Positions 1 to 12,856 of a stretch of DNA of 64,000 nucleotides are shown here, piece after piece; within the stretch, counting starts at the first letter, position 1; every line of letters begins with the position of its first letter. Origin of the DNA: Berberis thunbergii (taxonomy: Eukaryota > Streptophyta > Magnoliopsida > Ranunculales > Berberidaceae); contig QNQO01000505.1 in NCBI GenBank assembly GCA_003290165.1, positions 675,364 to 739,363 on the forward strand. Direction: 5' to 3'. A program made the position numbers and the translations under genes. The notes under the pieces were generated by a model. The model was not told the origin of the DNA. It searched no databases and saw nothing but the letters and a program-made list of their open reading frames with translations.

Positions 1-500
1 AGAAGGTCAAAGATTGATACAAGATGGATACCTTGAAAATGAAATCAGTGGGCAGATACCTTCCAGTTGTTGTTCACTACATTTCGGATATGTGATCCAT
101 TCTCGTAGATGATCTTTGAAGCCATCATGCAGAGTTCCAGATGAGTAGTTGTATTGTCATCGAGATTGGAGGAGCCTTTATTATATAGCTTAGTCCGGCC
201 ATCGATATCGATATGGACAAGACAGATCAATAATTTTGAGATTCCTTATCCTTCGAAATCTCCAGTGACCTGCACTGGAAAAAACAGGTATTCTGCACAC
301 ACAAGATTGATGCTAGTATGATCAGTACATTGAATCCAAATTTATGTACCTGGTTTATGCCCACCTTTTCTTTTTGTAAAATAAAGCTGACAAAGTAATG
401 TAAGAGTAGTAGTTTAAGCACCTTCGATAGTATGAAAAAAGAGTCCTAAGAAACTGCCATTATACGAAACTAAATTCAGAATGAACTCAACCCTGTCCCC
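1..500 (-). pseudogene. Class-3 (OBL1-like) triacylglycerol lipase, decayed 5' exons of a tandem copy
   Basis: Read on the minus strand, 60-269 is homologous to exon 2 of the lipase copy at the right end of the window, and about 422-500 to its exon 1. Visible are the exon-1 end (FILNLV, then donor GAAG|GT near 422) and the exon-2 block with MASKIIYENG followed by donor AAG|GT at 60. The family is alpha/beta-hydrolase lipases of seed oil bodies; this part precedes the catalytic domain, which would lie left of the window. The copy looks dead: exon 2 has a stop at 227-229 where the related copy reads on, and the homology then changes frame before the DGR..LYN block. The two lipase copies lie in the same orientation, so this is an old tandem duplication now separated by about 47 kb of insertions. 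Confidence 0.72.
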
Positions 501-702
501 AAGATTTTTTACTCCATTGTAAAGCAACAGCAAAATCTTGAAGCAATATACAAAACAAGGCACTTGAGGGTATTCTAAAGTCATTATTGAAGCTTATTGT
601 GTATATGTGTGTGTTTATTACATTTTTAGAAGGAGATAACTGCCAAGTCCACGGGCAACCTTTTTTGTTGCTCTTTTTTTTCCCCTCATTTTCTCAATTA
701 TA

Positions 703-714
703 GCAACTCCCCTA
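703..714. repeat. Left target-site duplication of plus-strand LINE
   Basis: GCAACTCCCCTA is repeated exactly at 36024-36035, just after an A-tract. This pair brackets the whole LINE and all its nested insertions. Confidence 0.85.
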
Positions 715-1014
715 CATCAACTTCCCTCATCTTGGGAAAACGTCAACTAGCTCCTACGTTCTCTCAACCGAGTTTGCAGCACTCTAGCACACAGTGGTGC
801 TGACTTGGATTCTGGTAGAAAGAAACGACACACAACTTTATTTATCCAAAGCAAGCCGGACCTCCGAGTATGAAGGGGAACAAATTTGTATCAGTGATTC
901 TACAGCTGTGGTTCATTAAGTTAGTTCTGATGATTCGTCGGAGCCTTTCACCTCAAATAGTCCTATTCCTGCTCAGGTATTGGCGACCGCCAATAAAGAG
1001 TCACTAGGTTGTCC

Positions 1015-4000
1015 ATGATCCTTTCGTGGAATGCAAGAGGCATATGGTCTCCGTGCGCAATTCGGAATCTAAAGACCCTCTCCTGTAAGTGCAATCGAGA
1101 TATATTATTCCCATTTGAAACCAAAGCTTTTCCTGCCTAAATGGATCACCTTCGACGTAGACTTGGATTCAGACATAGATCTTCAGTTCCAGCACAAGGA
1201 GAGTCTTGTGGCTTGGCTCTCTTTTGGAAAGAAGGTATTCAGCTTACTATTATTTCATGGGGGGGGGGGGGACCGGTCTCTCAAATTTTAGACACCTTAG
1301 GACTTTCATTGAAAAATATCAGCTTCTGGATTCCCTCTAAATGGCTCAAATTTTACCTGGAATAATAAACGTAAGGACAAACATGGCTTTACAGCTAAAC
1401 TTGATCGTGTCCTAGTGTCTACTGACTGGAAGAACTTTCCTCTCGGCTATAGCTCAAACTATTCACACTTCTACTTCTGACCATAAAGCTATCTCACTTC
1501 AACTCATCTCTCAGGACAATAAGGGCCCCAAACCTTTCAAGTTATTTCACAAATGGGCTAGGGACCCCCGTTGCCGTCAACTCATTGATTCTTCTTGGGC
1601 CCCCAACAGCATCACCTCCCCATCTGAAAACTTTCATCTAAAGATAAAAATAAAAAAACTCAGCCATTGTCTCACTAGATGGAATAAATCGGATTTCAAG
1701 AATATCGATTAAAGTATTTCAGATACTCAAGTTGCTTTGGATAAGCTAAAAAATGACCCTCCCTCCGAGGACAATGCCCAATCAATTTCCATCATGGAAG
1801 ACTGTCTCTCTGAACTCTTTCTTCGAGAAGAATTATTCTAGCGCAATAAATTGGGATACAAAATTCTTTCATCTGGCTTCCTTAGTGCGTCGAAAAAAAT
1901 ATTATTATTCTCCTAAAAGATCGCGCCAACATTTGGCACTCGGATTAGGACTCTATTAGCAATGTTCTCAATTCCTATTTTGAGGATTTTTTTCGCTCTT
2001 CCAACCCTAACCCTTGCCCCGAAATTCTATCTTTTTTCCCCTTCTATCATGAAGACAATGTTCTCCTTGTCACTATCCTGAATGAACATGAAATCCACTC
2101 CGTTCTCTTTGCTATGGATAAGCACTAGGCCCCCGGACCCGATGGCTTTCATGCTTTCCTTTTCCAACATTACTGGGATATAGTAAAGCAAGATGTTATT
2201 GAAGTGGTGCTCAACTTTTTTACCACTATGATGTTTGATCCCAATCTCAATGAAACATTCATAGGCCTTATTCCGAAGGTTTCAAATCCTATCACTCCTC
2301 ACAAATTATAGGGTCATTTCTAAAATCCTCGCAAATCGATTGAAACCCTTGCTGAATAACATGTTCTCCCAACCAAGGGGTCTTCCTCAAAGGTCAGTCT
2401 ATTGCAAATAATGTCAGCCTGGCTCATGAAACTTTTTTCCAAATGAAACATTGTCGTAAAAAGAAACAAGGTTCGATGACTATTAAAAGTGATATGGCCA
2501 AATATTCTGATAGGGTTGAGTAGCCCTTCCTCCTTCAAATCCTTAAACAACTGGGTTTTGCTCAAGGAAGAATCCAAATGATTGAGCAATGTATCTCCAC
2601 ATCATCTCTCCGTGTCTTTCTCAATGGATCTCCTCTCCCTACTATCAAACCTACCAGAGGCATTAGAAAGGAAGACCCTCTATCCCCTCATCTTTTCATC
2701 CTTATGGCGGAAGCCTTATCCAGATTATTGGCCCGTGCTGAGAATGATGGTCTTATCAAAGACATTCAAATCAGATGCCATTCACTTTCTATCACCCATT
2801 TGTTGTATGCGGACGATCTCATGATTTTTTTTCTAGCTTCCCTGGTTGAAGCTCACTCTATCAAGGATATCCTTTAACATTACTACTTGGCATCTGGTTA
2901 AGTGGTGAACTACGATAAATCATTTGTGTTCTACAACTCTAATGTTCACTCAAAGCACTCCAAAATGTTTAACAAAATCATGGTTTCCAAGATGTTCAAT
3001 CCTAAGGATAAATACTTGGCTTCTTCTCTACTGTTGTCCAAAAAGAAAGCCTCTGACTTCCAATTTATCTTAGACAAATTTAACTCGAAATTCTCGAGCT
3101 GGAATCCAAGGTCCTTTCTCAGGCAAGGAGGACGGTCATGATTAAAGTTTTCATGAATTCGATCCCTATCTATACCATGCAAAATTTCCTTCTTCCTTGC
3201 ACTGTTACCACTAAATTGGACAACCTAGTTCATGATTTCTAGTGGAATGGAGCCATGGGTAGTAATGTCACACATACGTGTACTTGGGATCACATTACTC
3301 TACCTCATCACCTTGGAGAACACAACATTCATTCGGCTCGTAGTAAAAATCTCGGCCTTAATGGCTGAAAACATGTCGCAAGCTATCTTCTCGCCCCAAA
3401 TCTTCGCACTATCCAACTCAAAGCCTTTTATTTTAAACACAAAAACATTTTTCAACTATCCAAGCCCCCCACCACTGCCTTCGTCAATGAAACGCCACCT
3501 TGCAACTTTCCTCGGGAGAAAACATTGTTATTTTGCGAGACTGTCGGATCAAACCGAGTCTCATACTTGTTGACTGTTTTTTTCTTCGTTTAACAACCAA
3601 TTTATAGACATCTATCCCTGATCTCTGGCACTCCTCCTCAGGCAAGGGGCTTCAATGGAACACAAATCTCTTATTGTACCTATTTCCTGAATCGGTGGCC
3701 AGAGACATTATGGACATCCTTATAAGACCATCCCAGTGCCTTGACAAACTCATCTGGTTTTTTGACAAAAAGGTTTTTTATCTGTTAAGAATGCTTCTTG
3801 GGCTTTTCATAACGATCTGCTTGAAAGGTCCACCTCATATCCTCCGATTTGGGATTTGCAAGCTAAAGTTTTCAGAGGTTTGTGGAAAGTCAAAGCCCCC
3901 ACTAGTGCCCTTCATCTTATCTGGAAAATCAGTCACGATATTCTTCCCACTATGACCAAATTAACTAGGCTTCACATGTCAGTTGATGACTATTGCATTT

Positions 4001-4588
4001 TTTGCCAAAAGCATACGGTAGATGTCATCCACCTCTTTTTCATTTGTCCGGTCATTACTAAACTTTGATACCTCTCTCCTTTGCCTATTGATTGGTAGAA
4101 GGCCAATTATGATCTTCCACTGCCAGATTTTTCACATTCATGTGGGACACAACCAAAGCCCATCGAATGGCAACTGATGAGTTATTTTCCCAATTTATGG
4201 TTGTTCTCTTTACTATCTGGTGATCTCGCAACAACATGATTTTCAATTAGAATTTTTTTTGCATGCAGACTCTCCTAGCTTCCCTCCATCATACTTAGAC
4301 CTCCTAGCAATGCCAATGGTTCAATAACAACCCTACCCAACCAGACCACTCCAGCTCAGTGAACACTATTGCATCAGATAATCTGATGAACTTTCACCAC
4401 ATCTTGGAAGCTACTTTAAGCAATAATAGGTCGACTCCTTCCATGGAATAGGTGTTTTTATTCCTACTTTGGTCCCTTCCTGAGGCCAAAACCATCCACA
4501 AGAAATTGATTTAGACTCAAGTTCACATAGTCAGACACAACAAACTTAACACATGATCTCTTCCGCTTAAATTATTTCCCTTTACATT
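1015..4588 (+). pseudogene. LINE ORF2: endonuclease, reverse transcriptase and zf-RVT region (degenerate)
   Basis: The endonuclease begins near 1018 with the typical SWNARG opening, but stops and frame changes follow at once. The reverse transcriptase is clearest at 2578-2877: a DPLSPHLF block then the catalytic YADD at 2806-2817. A zf-RVT-like segment (FCQKHTVDVIHLFFICP) reads at 3856-4068. In the L1 family this protein nicks target DNA and copies its RNA at the nick. About ten frame breaks are needed to read it through, so no protein is expected. It stops at the gypsy insertion and resumes at 30062. Confidence 0.82.
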
Positions 4589-4593
4589 GGATC
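4589..4593. repeat. Target-site duplication (GGATC) of gypsy element, left
   Basis: GGATC directly before the 5' LTR is repeated at 30057-30061 directly after the 3' LTR. Confidence 0.8.
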
Positions 4594-5269
4594 TTGCGAT
4601 ACACTGAAACACCCTCTATTCTACACCGTACACATGTCATGATAATCTCAAGGAATTATAGGCCCATGTGTCACGCCAACACTGATCCGCCCCAAGCAGC
4701 TTCAAGCCCGCATAGTGCAGTCCACCAAACGAACCCAAATTACTACAGCCTGCTAAGCCCACACCTCTGACAACCATCCCCAATACCCATAAGACCTATT
4801 AAAGCAAGTATATCAGGGATTAGCTTCGGATAGGCAAGCCCCTGACACCTTGTTCAACTAGGAAGCAAATATCAAAGTATAAGTCGTACATGGAAATTTT
4901 CATTTATGGACAGCACTTCAATTGGGAACTATCTCCCGTGTATCTAGGAGCACAAGTCTAACAGGGAAACTTTCTGCCACAACACAACTCCAAATTAGAG
5001 AAGGATCTCTACGAAGATCTTCTTCCTTAAACTACATCAATGATGGCTTAGTCGAACCAGAACTCCAACACTATAAACAAGACATGAGGTTGGTAAGCTA
5101 AGGTACGCTACAAATTTTATGATTATAGGATTAAGCCTTTATCAGATCTTTGTCTGACTTTAGCATCGGAGTGCCATCGGCCACCGCAACGGTGGTCTGG
5201 GGTTTACGTGCATTCCTTGTTCAGGTCAGGAGGTCAAAGTCAAGCAGGGAGTGAAAATTGACTGCATCA
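4594..5269 (+). repeat. Gypsy element 5' LTR
   Basis: It aligns along its length with 29381-30056. Shared landmarks include the lead GATACAC/AATACAC, the central CAAGCCCxCATAG.GCA block and the 3' end GACTGCATCA. The LTR starts with TT instead of the expected TG, a likely mutation of the mate's TG. Confidence 0.8.
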
Positions 5270-5270
5270 G

Positions 5271-5290
5271 TTTGGCGCAGTTCGTGGGGG
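5271..5290 (+). other. Primer-binding site region of gypsy element
   Basis: TTTGGCGCAGTTCGTGGGGG follows the LTR end by one base, resembling the TTTGGCGCCGTCTGTGGG primer-binding sites of plant Tat-type gypsy elements. Confidence 0.6.
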
Positions 5291-5341
5291 CGACAACTTC
5301 CTAACCAAGCATTGACATTATTTCTCTTCAGAATCGAAGAA

Positions 5342-7210
5342 GATGGTGACCACCAAATCTGGTAACAATGAAGAGCAGGGGGACACATCAAACACCTGGA
5401 CTTGCATTATACCGCCGCTTCCAGTGGTGTTAGCAACACAAGGGCAACAGGCTCACACCCCGGTGCCAGAAGCTGCAGCAATGAACCCCTGGATAGATTT
5501 TCTATAATCACAACTACAACAGATCGCTAAAGTAGTGAAAATTCTCATTAAACAAAACCCTCCACCTGTTGATGGAGATCAGGAGCAGCACAGACCTCAA
5601 TTTTTAGATGAAAACATATAGCAGGCACAAGATAGTCAAGCCCCTGCTAGTTTTCACTAGACTAGAGGTGGCGCATGGTCAATGTAGATCCAACTCACAC
5701 GGTAGACAGACTCGCCCCTCTGTGGCGAGGCTCACGACCAAGGTGTGTTATACCCCATCTTTGTTTCCTCGTTCATGAACCACATCAGGAACAAGGCTCT
5801 GCCACAAAAGTTCAACCTTTCGAAACTTGAATTCTGTGATAGGACCGGTGACTCGTTCGATCACTTTTGTTATTATCATCATGTAATGGTGCCCAAAGAA
5901 GGTTCCGAATCGGAGATGTGCATAACGTTCCCTACTATCTTCAAGAAGTCAGCGCTAACGTGGTTCCACAGTCTCCTGCCAAAGTCAATCGACTCGTTCA
6001 AGACACTGGCTAAAAAAATTATAACACGCTTTGTCAGAAGCCAGCGGATCAGGAAAAACCCGCATTATGTACTCTCCCTAAGGCATAAGTCAAACAAAAC
6101 ACTAAGGGAATACGTCACGCACTTTGATGACAAGCTGACGCTCATTGATGGCTGTAGCGATGATACTGCCATGATGGCTTTTACTGCGGGCCTAAGAGAG
6201 AGAAAGTTTTACGACTTCCTCACCTTGGATCCCTTTAGATATGGCAGAACTCTTGAAGCGCGCCCAGAGGTACATCACCCTGGAGGAAATGAGAACAACA
6301 AAGAAGGAAGCTGAAGTCGATAAGCGACACTCCATTTCTAGAAACAAAAAATGAGGGAAAGAAATGAAAATACGAATAAAGAAACAAGTGGAAGTGCAAC
6401 GACGGCTGATCTGATTCTAGTCGCGCCACGCCAAAAAAATCTTCCAACTATGTCGGATCCAGAACCATGACCCCATTCAACTCTAGCTTGTCGGATGTCC
6501 TTAATTCTATGAAAAAACTCAGAAGATCTGAAATGGCCCCCGAAGTAGTACGAAGACCCTTCCAAACACGACAACAGCAGGTATTGCTCGTACCATAATG
6601 AAGGTGGCCCGGACACCAATGACTGCAAGAGTCTAAGGTACGAGGTCGAGTGTTGGATTCGCAAAGGCAAGCTGAAAGAATTCCTGGGTTCGGAGAAAAG
6701 GCTGGACCGAACCAGAGAAAGAGGAGTGGCGGTCAAAGAAATTGAGAAGAAGACTCCGGGCATAATATATGTCCTACACGGAGTTGGGTTAAAAGAACAA
6801 TAAAACATGTCTCGCAAGCGGACACAGCCTACAAACGAGGACAGAGATGTGTATTACTCGCGAGTACAAATACCCATCCCGATCTTGACCTTCACAGATA
6901 AGGACCTCGAAGGTGTCCCCGTACCACACAATGACGCTCTTGTCATTTCGGTCTCTATTGCTTAGTAGGAAGTGAAGAGGGCCCTGGTAAACACAGGAAG
7001 CTCTCTCAACATCCTATTCTACAATGCACTCTGCAGTATGGACCTCAAGGAAGATAACCTAACATCTTTCGACTACCCGCTGATTGGGTTCAACAAAGAA
7101 AAATGCTTCATGATCGGGAAGATAAGGCTAGCTGAAAAGGGAGGAAAGCAACCTCTCCATGGTTGGTTGTTTGTGTTATCTCAGAAATTATGCAGTTCGA
7201 AGCGCCGATA
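5342..7210 (+). pseudogene. Gypsy gag-protease polyprotein, degenerate
   Basis: Reading starts near 5342 (MVTTKSGNNEE) and is broken by several stops. The open stretch 5745-6314 is a Retrotrans_gag domain: ALPQKFNLSKLEFCDRTGD early, then a TWFHSLLPKSI block and the REYVTHFDDKLT block. A zinc-knuckle-like C-terminal part (CSYHNEGGPDTNDCKSLR) reads near 6590-6700. The aspartic protease remnant at 6920-7150 has PHNDALV, then NTGSSLNILFYNA, where the first Asp of the DTGS catalytic motif has become Asn. Gag packages element RNA and the protease cuts the polyprotein. Both are inactive here. No RT, RNase H or integrase follows. Confidence 0.78.
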
Positions 7211-7660
7211 GGGCACCAAAACATAAATGATAGACTCATCCCTTGAGAAAAAGTCCATACCTCTTCTACGAAATAGTAGAAGAAATTACAAGGTCTTAGC
7301 AAATCAATCTGGTGCTCACCCAGAGCAGATGACCACGCATAATAGCAAGTCTTATCAAAACTCATTAGTGCAAATGTAAAAACATTTGAAAACTTCAGTA
7401 GAAGAGATCTTCCTTAAGCCTTTGGGAAACCCAAAGCATATTCTTTAAGTAAGAGAATCCGAAGAGTGCACTCTGTAGAAGATAAGGCCTACAGCAATGA
7501 CAAAACACCATTATATAGACAGTGGCTCACCAAACAGGCGCGTTAGCATGAAATATTAGCCTTGAATGCCGTATGGAAAACAAGGAAGTGACGGTTCTCA
7601 AGGAAACCGCAAAGGACCACGTTCAATCAATAAATGATGTTGCACACAACCCCAATAATT

Positions 7661-8030
7661 GGGGGGAGTAACTGATACTCTACCAACTCGCGATCTATGT
7701 CGTACGCATGTCACCATGCAATCTACGTTGTACATGTGGCACCACGATCCTACGAAAGACCCATTTCTTCTTATATGGGCCCATCGACTTGACCCATTAT
7801 CCTAGCGACACTCAACCACATGCGCTGACGCAAGTAGTAGTGGCCCTAGTCACTTTTGACACATAGAGCACACCTACATATCACCAGCTGATTTAAGGTA
7901 CCTTTTTTCTTGAAATTATTGAAAACTAATTCGTATAATGCAATCCGTTTGCGGAGGTAGGCTCGCACGCCCGTAACAAGCAGAGCCCCGACCTAGCCAC
8001 GCAAGCTTAGTTAGTTTCAATTGATGACGA
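7661..8030 (+). repeat. Internal polypurine tract plus LTR-like start of a related element
   Basis: AATTGGGGGGAGTAAC then TGATACTCTACC at 7673 mirrors the junction before the true 3' LTR (TTGGGGGGAGCATC then TGATAATACACC at 29381). The following 150 bp share only scattered blocks with the 676-bp LTR. This looks like the 3' end of a second, diverged element of the same lineage fused into this one. Its end was not found; 8030 is only the start of the tandem repeats. Confidence 0.45.
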
Positions 8031-8860
8031 CGACTTCTAGTTGAACTCGATGCCTAGTTCGTCGTGCGTGAATGTCGATGGCTTAGGAAGTGGGAGTCAA
8101 ATTAGCAATCTTACGCCTCATAAGGACGACTCGCTAGGGACTGTCGCCCCCTTTGCAGACGATGGTCGTTGAACCTGATTAGGTAAGCATAGCTAGTGAT
8201 GACTGATGACGAAAACTTTTGATCAATGCCCAGACCTATTGCCCGCTCGGCGTGGGTGTAAATGGCTTAGAAGGTGGGAGCCTAGTCAGTTCTAACTGAT
8301 CTCGACGGCTCGCCAAGGGACCACCACTCTTCTAAAGACCATGGTTTCTGAATTTTCAACTCCCAGATTTGTAGCCCGTTCCGTGCGGGTATAGATGATT
8401 TGGAAGGTGGGACCCTAGACAGTCCTGATTGATGACGACGACTTGCCACGGGATACTACTCTTCTACAAACCATGGTCGCTGAAAACTCCTAAATTTGTT
8501 GCTCGATGCGCACGGGTGTAGATGATTTGGAAGGTGGGAGCCTAGTCAGATCCAACTGATGTCGACGGCTTGTCACAGGATCACCGCCCTTTTACAGACC
8601 ATGGTCGCCGAATTTTATCATCCGAAACTTGTAGACTGCTCCACATGGGTGTAGATGGTTTTGAAGGTGGGAGCCTAGTCAGCTCCGACTGATGTTGGTG
8701 GCTCGCCACGAGATCACTGCTTTCCTACACATCATGATCACCAAATTCTCTCATCCCAAGATGCTTTGGAAGGTGAGAGCCCAGTCAGCCCCGACTGATG
8801 TCAACGGCTCACCACAAGACCGCTGCTCTTTCTCAAGACGGCAGTTTCCCAATCCGTTAT
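8030..8860. repeat. Tandem repeat (minisatellite), unit about 130 bp
   Basis: A block of the form AAGGTGGGAGCCTAGTCAG..CGACTGATG recurs at about 8087, 8271, 8404, 8531, 8664 and 8770, each followed by a GGCTCGCCAC..GATCACCGC and ACCATGGTCGC.GAATT section. Units are diverged and spacing is mostly 127-133 bp. It lies in non-coding sequence of the gypsy element. No coding potential was seen. Confidence 0.75.
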
Positions 8861-9500
8861 CATCAATGGCCACTTGAGCCAACTCAAAAATCAACTTGCT
8901 AAGTGTGGACGAATGTTGCACGAAATACTAGCCTGAGCTTGTGAAACTTGACTTGAGCCAAGCGTTCTTGCTCAACTACAGACGACAACGCATGTGCTCG
9001 GCTGCAATAGTTCACTTATGACAACGACTGCAACCGACGGTGAGATGCATAACTTGTGTCTCTAATGGACTACCTTAAGGATGAGCTACAGCCTGGGTAG
9101 TGTAACCCACTACGAAACCATCTGCAAAATGTCTACTATTGGATGTAACCACTCGATAGCAACTCTAAGACCTCATGGAAGAACAAGCCATAATTATTCA
9201 CGACATAAACAGTCAAACTCTCAACAACAGACAGACCACTTGACTCCTTGCTAACCCAACTGGACCTACGTCAAAATAAAACGACAAGGCAAAATGGAAA
9301 GTGTGTTATAGGGAGACCAAACAAAATACGAGTACAAAGCATACTCAAAAGAAACCTGTTTTCATTAACAGTCAAACAAAAGGTACAGATGTACGAAATT
9401 TACTCCTCATCAGGAGGAGGTGCGATTACGGGAGAGCTAAGCTTAATTGGGAAAAAAAATAGGAGTTGCGTCCGAGCGTGCCTCACCTTGAGTGCCAAGA
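8861..9500. other. Unrecognised non-coding gypsy interior
   Basis: No gene, RNA or clear repeat was recognised. The short open frames here have no family features. Confidence 0.4.
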
Positions 9501-10200
9501 TCCAGATCACCTTCTTCCTCTGACGACTCAAAGACCACTTCGAAGTTCGCAAAGGACACAATTTTGTAATAAGCAAGGTTCCATTCCGGATGCTTTTTTT
9601 TTCATTAGTGCCAATAGTTCAAACTTCCAATACACGATCCTGCGGAATTCGCACGTGCCTTGCGCCTTGAGAAACTCTTCCTCGCGCACCTTTGCTTCAA
9701 CAAGTTCATGCTCCAGCAGCTCCAACTTGCCTGTCAGTGCATCAGTTCTGAGACTACTTAGTAATCAGGCTACTTGTCACTTAGCTAAGTTCATGTTTCT
9801 CCAGGAAAAGTTGGTCCTCAGCCTTCCTTGCTTCCCGAGCATTGAACTCCACATCGGCCTCTAGCTACTGTCTCTGGACAATCCATTCGGATTCATTCAT
9901 GGTATTTTTCTCAAGAAGAGATTGCAACTTAGAACACATCTTAGCCACAACTTCCTATGCAACTTCTAGATCATGGTGGACCAGGTTTAGCTCTTCTCTG
10001 GATCTGTCCCTTGTGGACACCGCCTATGCTAAATCAGACTTAAGGGCTTCCAAATGAACCCTCTAGGTTTCAGCATCAGTGGCTGGCCGTTCCAGCCTCC
10101 TATCTTATATCTAATTTCTCAGTGATTCAATCTAGAAAAGTGCATCTGAATACAACTTCTTCATAGTTGAGAAGACACGCTCCATGGTGTATACCTTTTC
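9500..10200 (-). pseudogene. Antisense coiled-coil ORF remnant in gypsy element
   Basis: Minus-strand translation from about 10185 (MERVFSTMKKLY) downwards gives a long stretch rich in E, K, Q, L and R with heptad-like spacing, interrupted by several stops. The clearest part is 9528-9725 (MELLEHELVEAKVREEEFL). Coiled-coil frames in antisense or extra-gag position are known for some plant Tat-type elements; assignment here is inference. It is non-functional as it stands. Confidence 0.4.
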
Positions 10201-10309
10201 ACGAGCCGTTCAATTTATGTCCCAGCGACAACTACATGGCTCATATTGGGACATCCCTAGTATAAGATGTTTCAACCCCTTATCCATACACTCCTCCAAC
10301 TCATCATCA

Positions 10310-11646
10310 TATGGGACATCCAACAACCACAACTGCCACCACCATCAAACGCCCCCACCGTCATCCATCTCACGCTCAAAACAGAGGAGAAACAGGGAGC
10401 ACGTCCCTATTTTCCTCCCCCGCAACCAACCACGCACAAAACCATCTGTCCCTCCGCCACCGTCCCTGTTAACGCCACAAAACCACCACCATCTGGACCT
10501 CTCTCATCGTCTCTCGCTCACGCAGCAGCCGGCCCGCCCACAGCACCTGCAACAACTATAAATTCTCCTACTTCAGTGGAGTTTCCCGCCTCTCTCTGTT
10601 CAAATCGAAGAAGAAACTCACGAGGAGCGAAGAACAACCCTGCCAGAGCCGTTTGGAGGACGAAGGAGCTTGCAAGGAGCATAAACGAGGCAGTGCGAGC
10701 AGCGCTACTCGCTGGAGACGAAGGCGCAAACGAGCGCGATTTTTGGCGGGAAATAATTGTTTTTCAAACAGTTCAGTTATTGACACCCTGAGATTTTGTA
10801 ATAGCCACATAGTGCATTTGCACCTTTTTCTCGGGATTCGCATTCGTGCAAAGATGAATTCCACCTCTATTGATGATATGATCACCGCTACCACGGAGAG
10901 CTAAACCCTTCGCCAATGCTAAGATGAAACCAATGGGGTTTCAAGAGTTTGTTCTAGTTTGACTTTTTATTTTATTATGTGCTTAACTGCAAAATACAAT
11001 TAATTTCTGAGTATTAGTAAATTACTTTCACCGATTATATCTGATTTGGTCTAGACTAGTCGGTAGTTAGAGTTTTCTTTACTAATATTTAAAGCATTAT
11101 TTTTAATTGGTTAAGTTAGATTTGTGATTGAGTGTGCCGTAATAAGACACTCAATGCTAGGAGTTGAAACTTAATAAATTAGACTTGTGATTGAGTGTGT
11201 CGTAACAAAACACTCAATTCTAGGAGTCTATAACTTATGCTGAAGTTAATTGTAACATTGGATTTTAAAACTGAATTATTCTTGACGACCACATCATCGA
11301 TGCAAGCAAGGGATTCTCATTCCTAAAGCTTCTTTCTTTAGAAAATAATATGTTAGATTAAAATAACTTGAAAAACTGAATTGGTGGATTCAATGCCTTG
11401 GTTTCCCTTCTCATATTCTTAAAAACTCTTTATTTTGCTTTTTAATTTGATTTTTAGTTTAGATATTTTGATTGCTGTAACCCCCATTTAAATTAGTTTA
11501 CGTCAACTCTGAAATTTAATTGCAACCACAGTCCTTGTGGGATCGACCTGTACTTGCCATTGTCTACCAGTTAGACACTGTGCACTTTCAATTATTAAGA
11601 CTAGATTAAATTAACCTATTTATTTAGGTTAGTTAAATCTGCATCA
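10310..11646 (+). repeat. Truncated 5' LTR of nested LTR element
   Basis: Nearly collinear with about 27285-28618, including the ACAGAGGAGAAACAGG segment, the duplicated GATTGAGTGTG..AAGACACTCA block and the ending AAATCTGCATCA. The left boundary is where similarity starts, in CATCCAACAACCACAACTGC. Open frames inside are the shared LTR sequence, not genes. Confidence 0.8.
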
Positions 11647-11650
11647 AGTT

Positions 11651-11670
11651 TTTGGCGCCGTTGCCGGGGA
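11651..11670 (+). other. Primer-binding site of nested LTR element
   Basis: TTTGGCGCCGTTGCCGGGGA, the standard primer-binding site of many plant gypsy elements, starts a few bases after the LTR end. Confidence 0.85.
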
Positions 11671-12856
11671 CTGTAACGGTGTAATTGAATTTAAGAGTTT
11701 ATTTTTACTAATTTGTAGTTTAGGTTAATAAAAAATAATAATAATAATAATAATAATAAAAAATTTAGGTCAGATATAGATTGCTTTTACTTTTAGGATA
11801 GGTTTGATTTTATTTTAAGTTATTTCTTTTAAGTCTTAGAAGTTTTGATACTTGTTTTTTTTTTTTTTTTTTTTTTGCAGGTATTAGCAGTTAGGAAGCA
11901 TATATTACAGGTTGCATAAAAAATAAATAAAATAAAATAAACAAAAAGAAAACAAAACAAAAAGCACAGGGTTTGAATTGTTTACAGGTTGTTATCGTGT
12001 GAACACTCTCAGAAGTCGGCGAGCCGTCAGGTGGACAGTGCTTCTGATCGACGTCAACTCGACTTCTACCCGGCGTCGCAAGTAACCCAAGAGAGGTTCA
12101 CGCCGGAGGTAACTTCTTCCCATCGCATCTGCACGTGGTTCCTGAGTGGATTACTATGTTTTGCTTGTTTTTTTTAGCTAGAATTGCATGCAAATTTGAA
12201 TATATTGAGGATATTTCTGATGCTGTAAAATTTCATGCTCTCTCCTGCGGATAGGTTAACCACCATTTATTTTAGGGTTAGGGACCTAAGCCCTTACTAT
12301 TAAAATTTGTAGCAAGATAAATTAGGACATGACGCTCATAGGACTCCTCTTTTGAAACTTGAAAGTTTAAAATAGTCAAGTGAAGGAACATATCCAATCT
12401 TGTAATAGTTCTGAAACTGGCATTACACTTTAAGCTGAAGGTAGAAAAGGAGGTAGGAGCAATTAGATTTCAGGATATTTGTGATATTAGGAAACTTCGT
12501 GCTCTCTCCCGCGGATAGGCTAATTAAAATGGATTTCACCCCTTGATTAGTAACAAACATAGGTAATAAAAAGGAGTGCTTGTAGGGATTACCAGATGTT
12601 ACAGCCTCTACCTAGTAAATTAGTTTCTCACAAGATTAATTTGCTTCGTAGAAACCTCGACTTTTCGTGGGGCTATAACTATCAATTGCGCAGTACCCGA
12701 AGGTAATCTGAATGATTGTATTGCTAGGTACTTATCTAGGGTTGTTTGCCATTCATCTTGCTTGTGCATCATATAAGTCCTGATTACGTTTTCCCATTTT
12801 TAGTTTGTTAGAGTTAGGTCATCTTCATATAGAGGTTAGGTTTGCATATAAAAAAA
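11671..12856 (+). other. Leader region of nested LTR element
   Basis: Non-coding, with an ATA/ATAA simple repeat near 11728-11760 and a T-tract at 11857-11876. A sentence-like repeat, GTGCTCTCTCC.GCGGATAGG, occurs near 12238 and 12510, showing a small internal duplication. No gene was seen. Confidence 0.55.

Noticed and set aside
2320..2589. Minus-strand frame over the plus-strand LINE RT region
   Set aside because: Shadow of the LINE coding strand.
10267..10904. Open frames of 100-174 codons near 10267-10904, with counterparts of 206-220 codons at 27104-27881
   Set aside because: They lie inside the two LTR copies of the nested element, differ in frame between copies and have no domain; they are LTR sequence.
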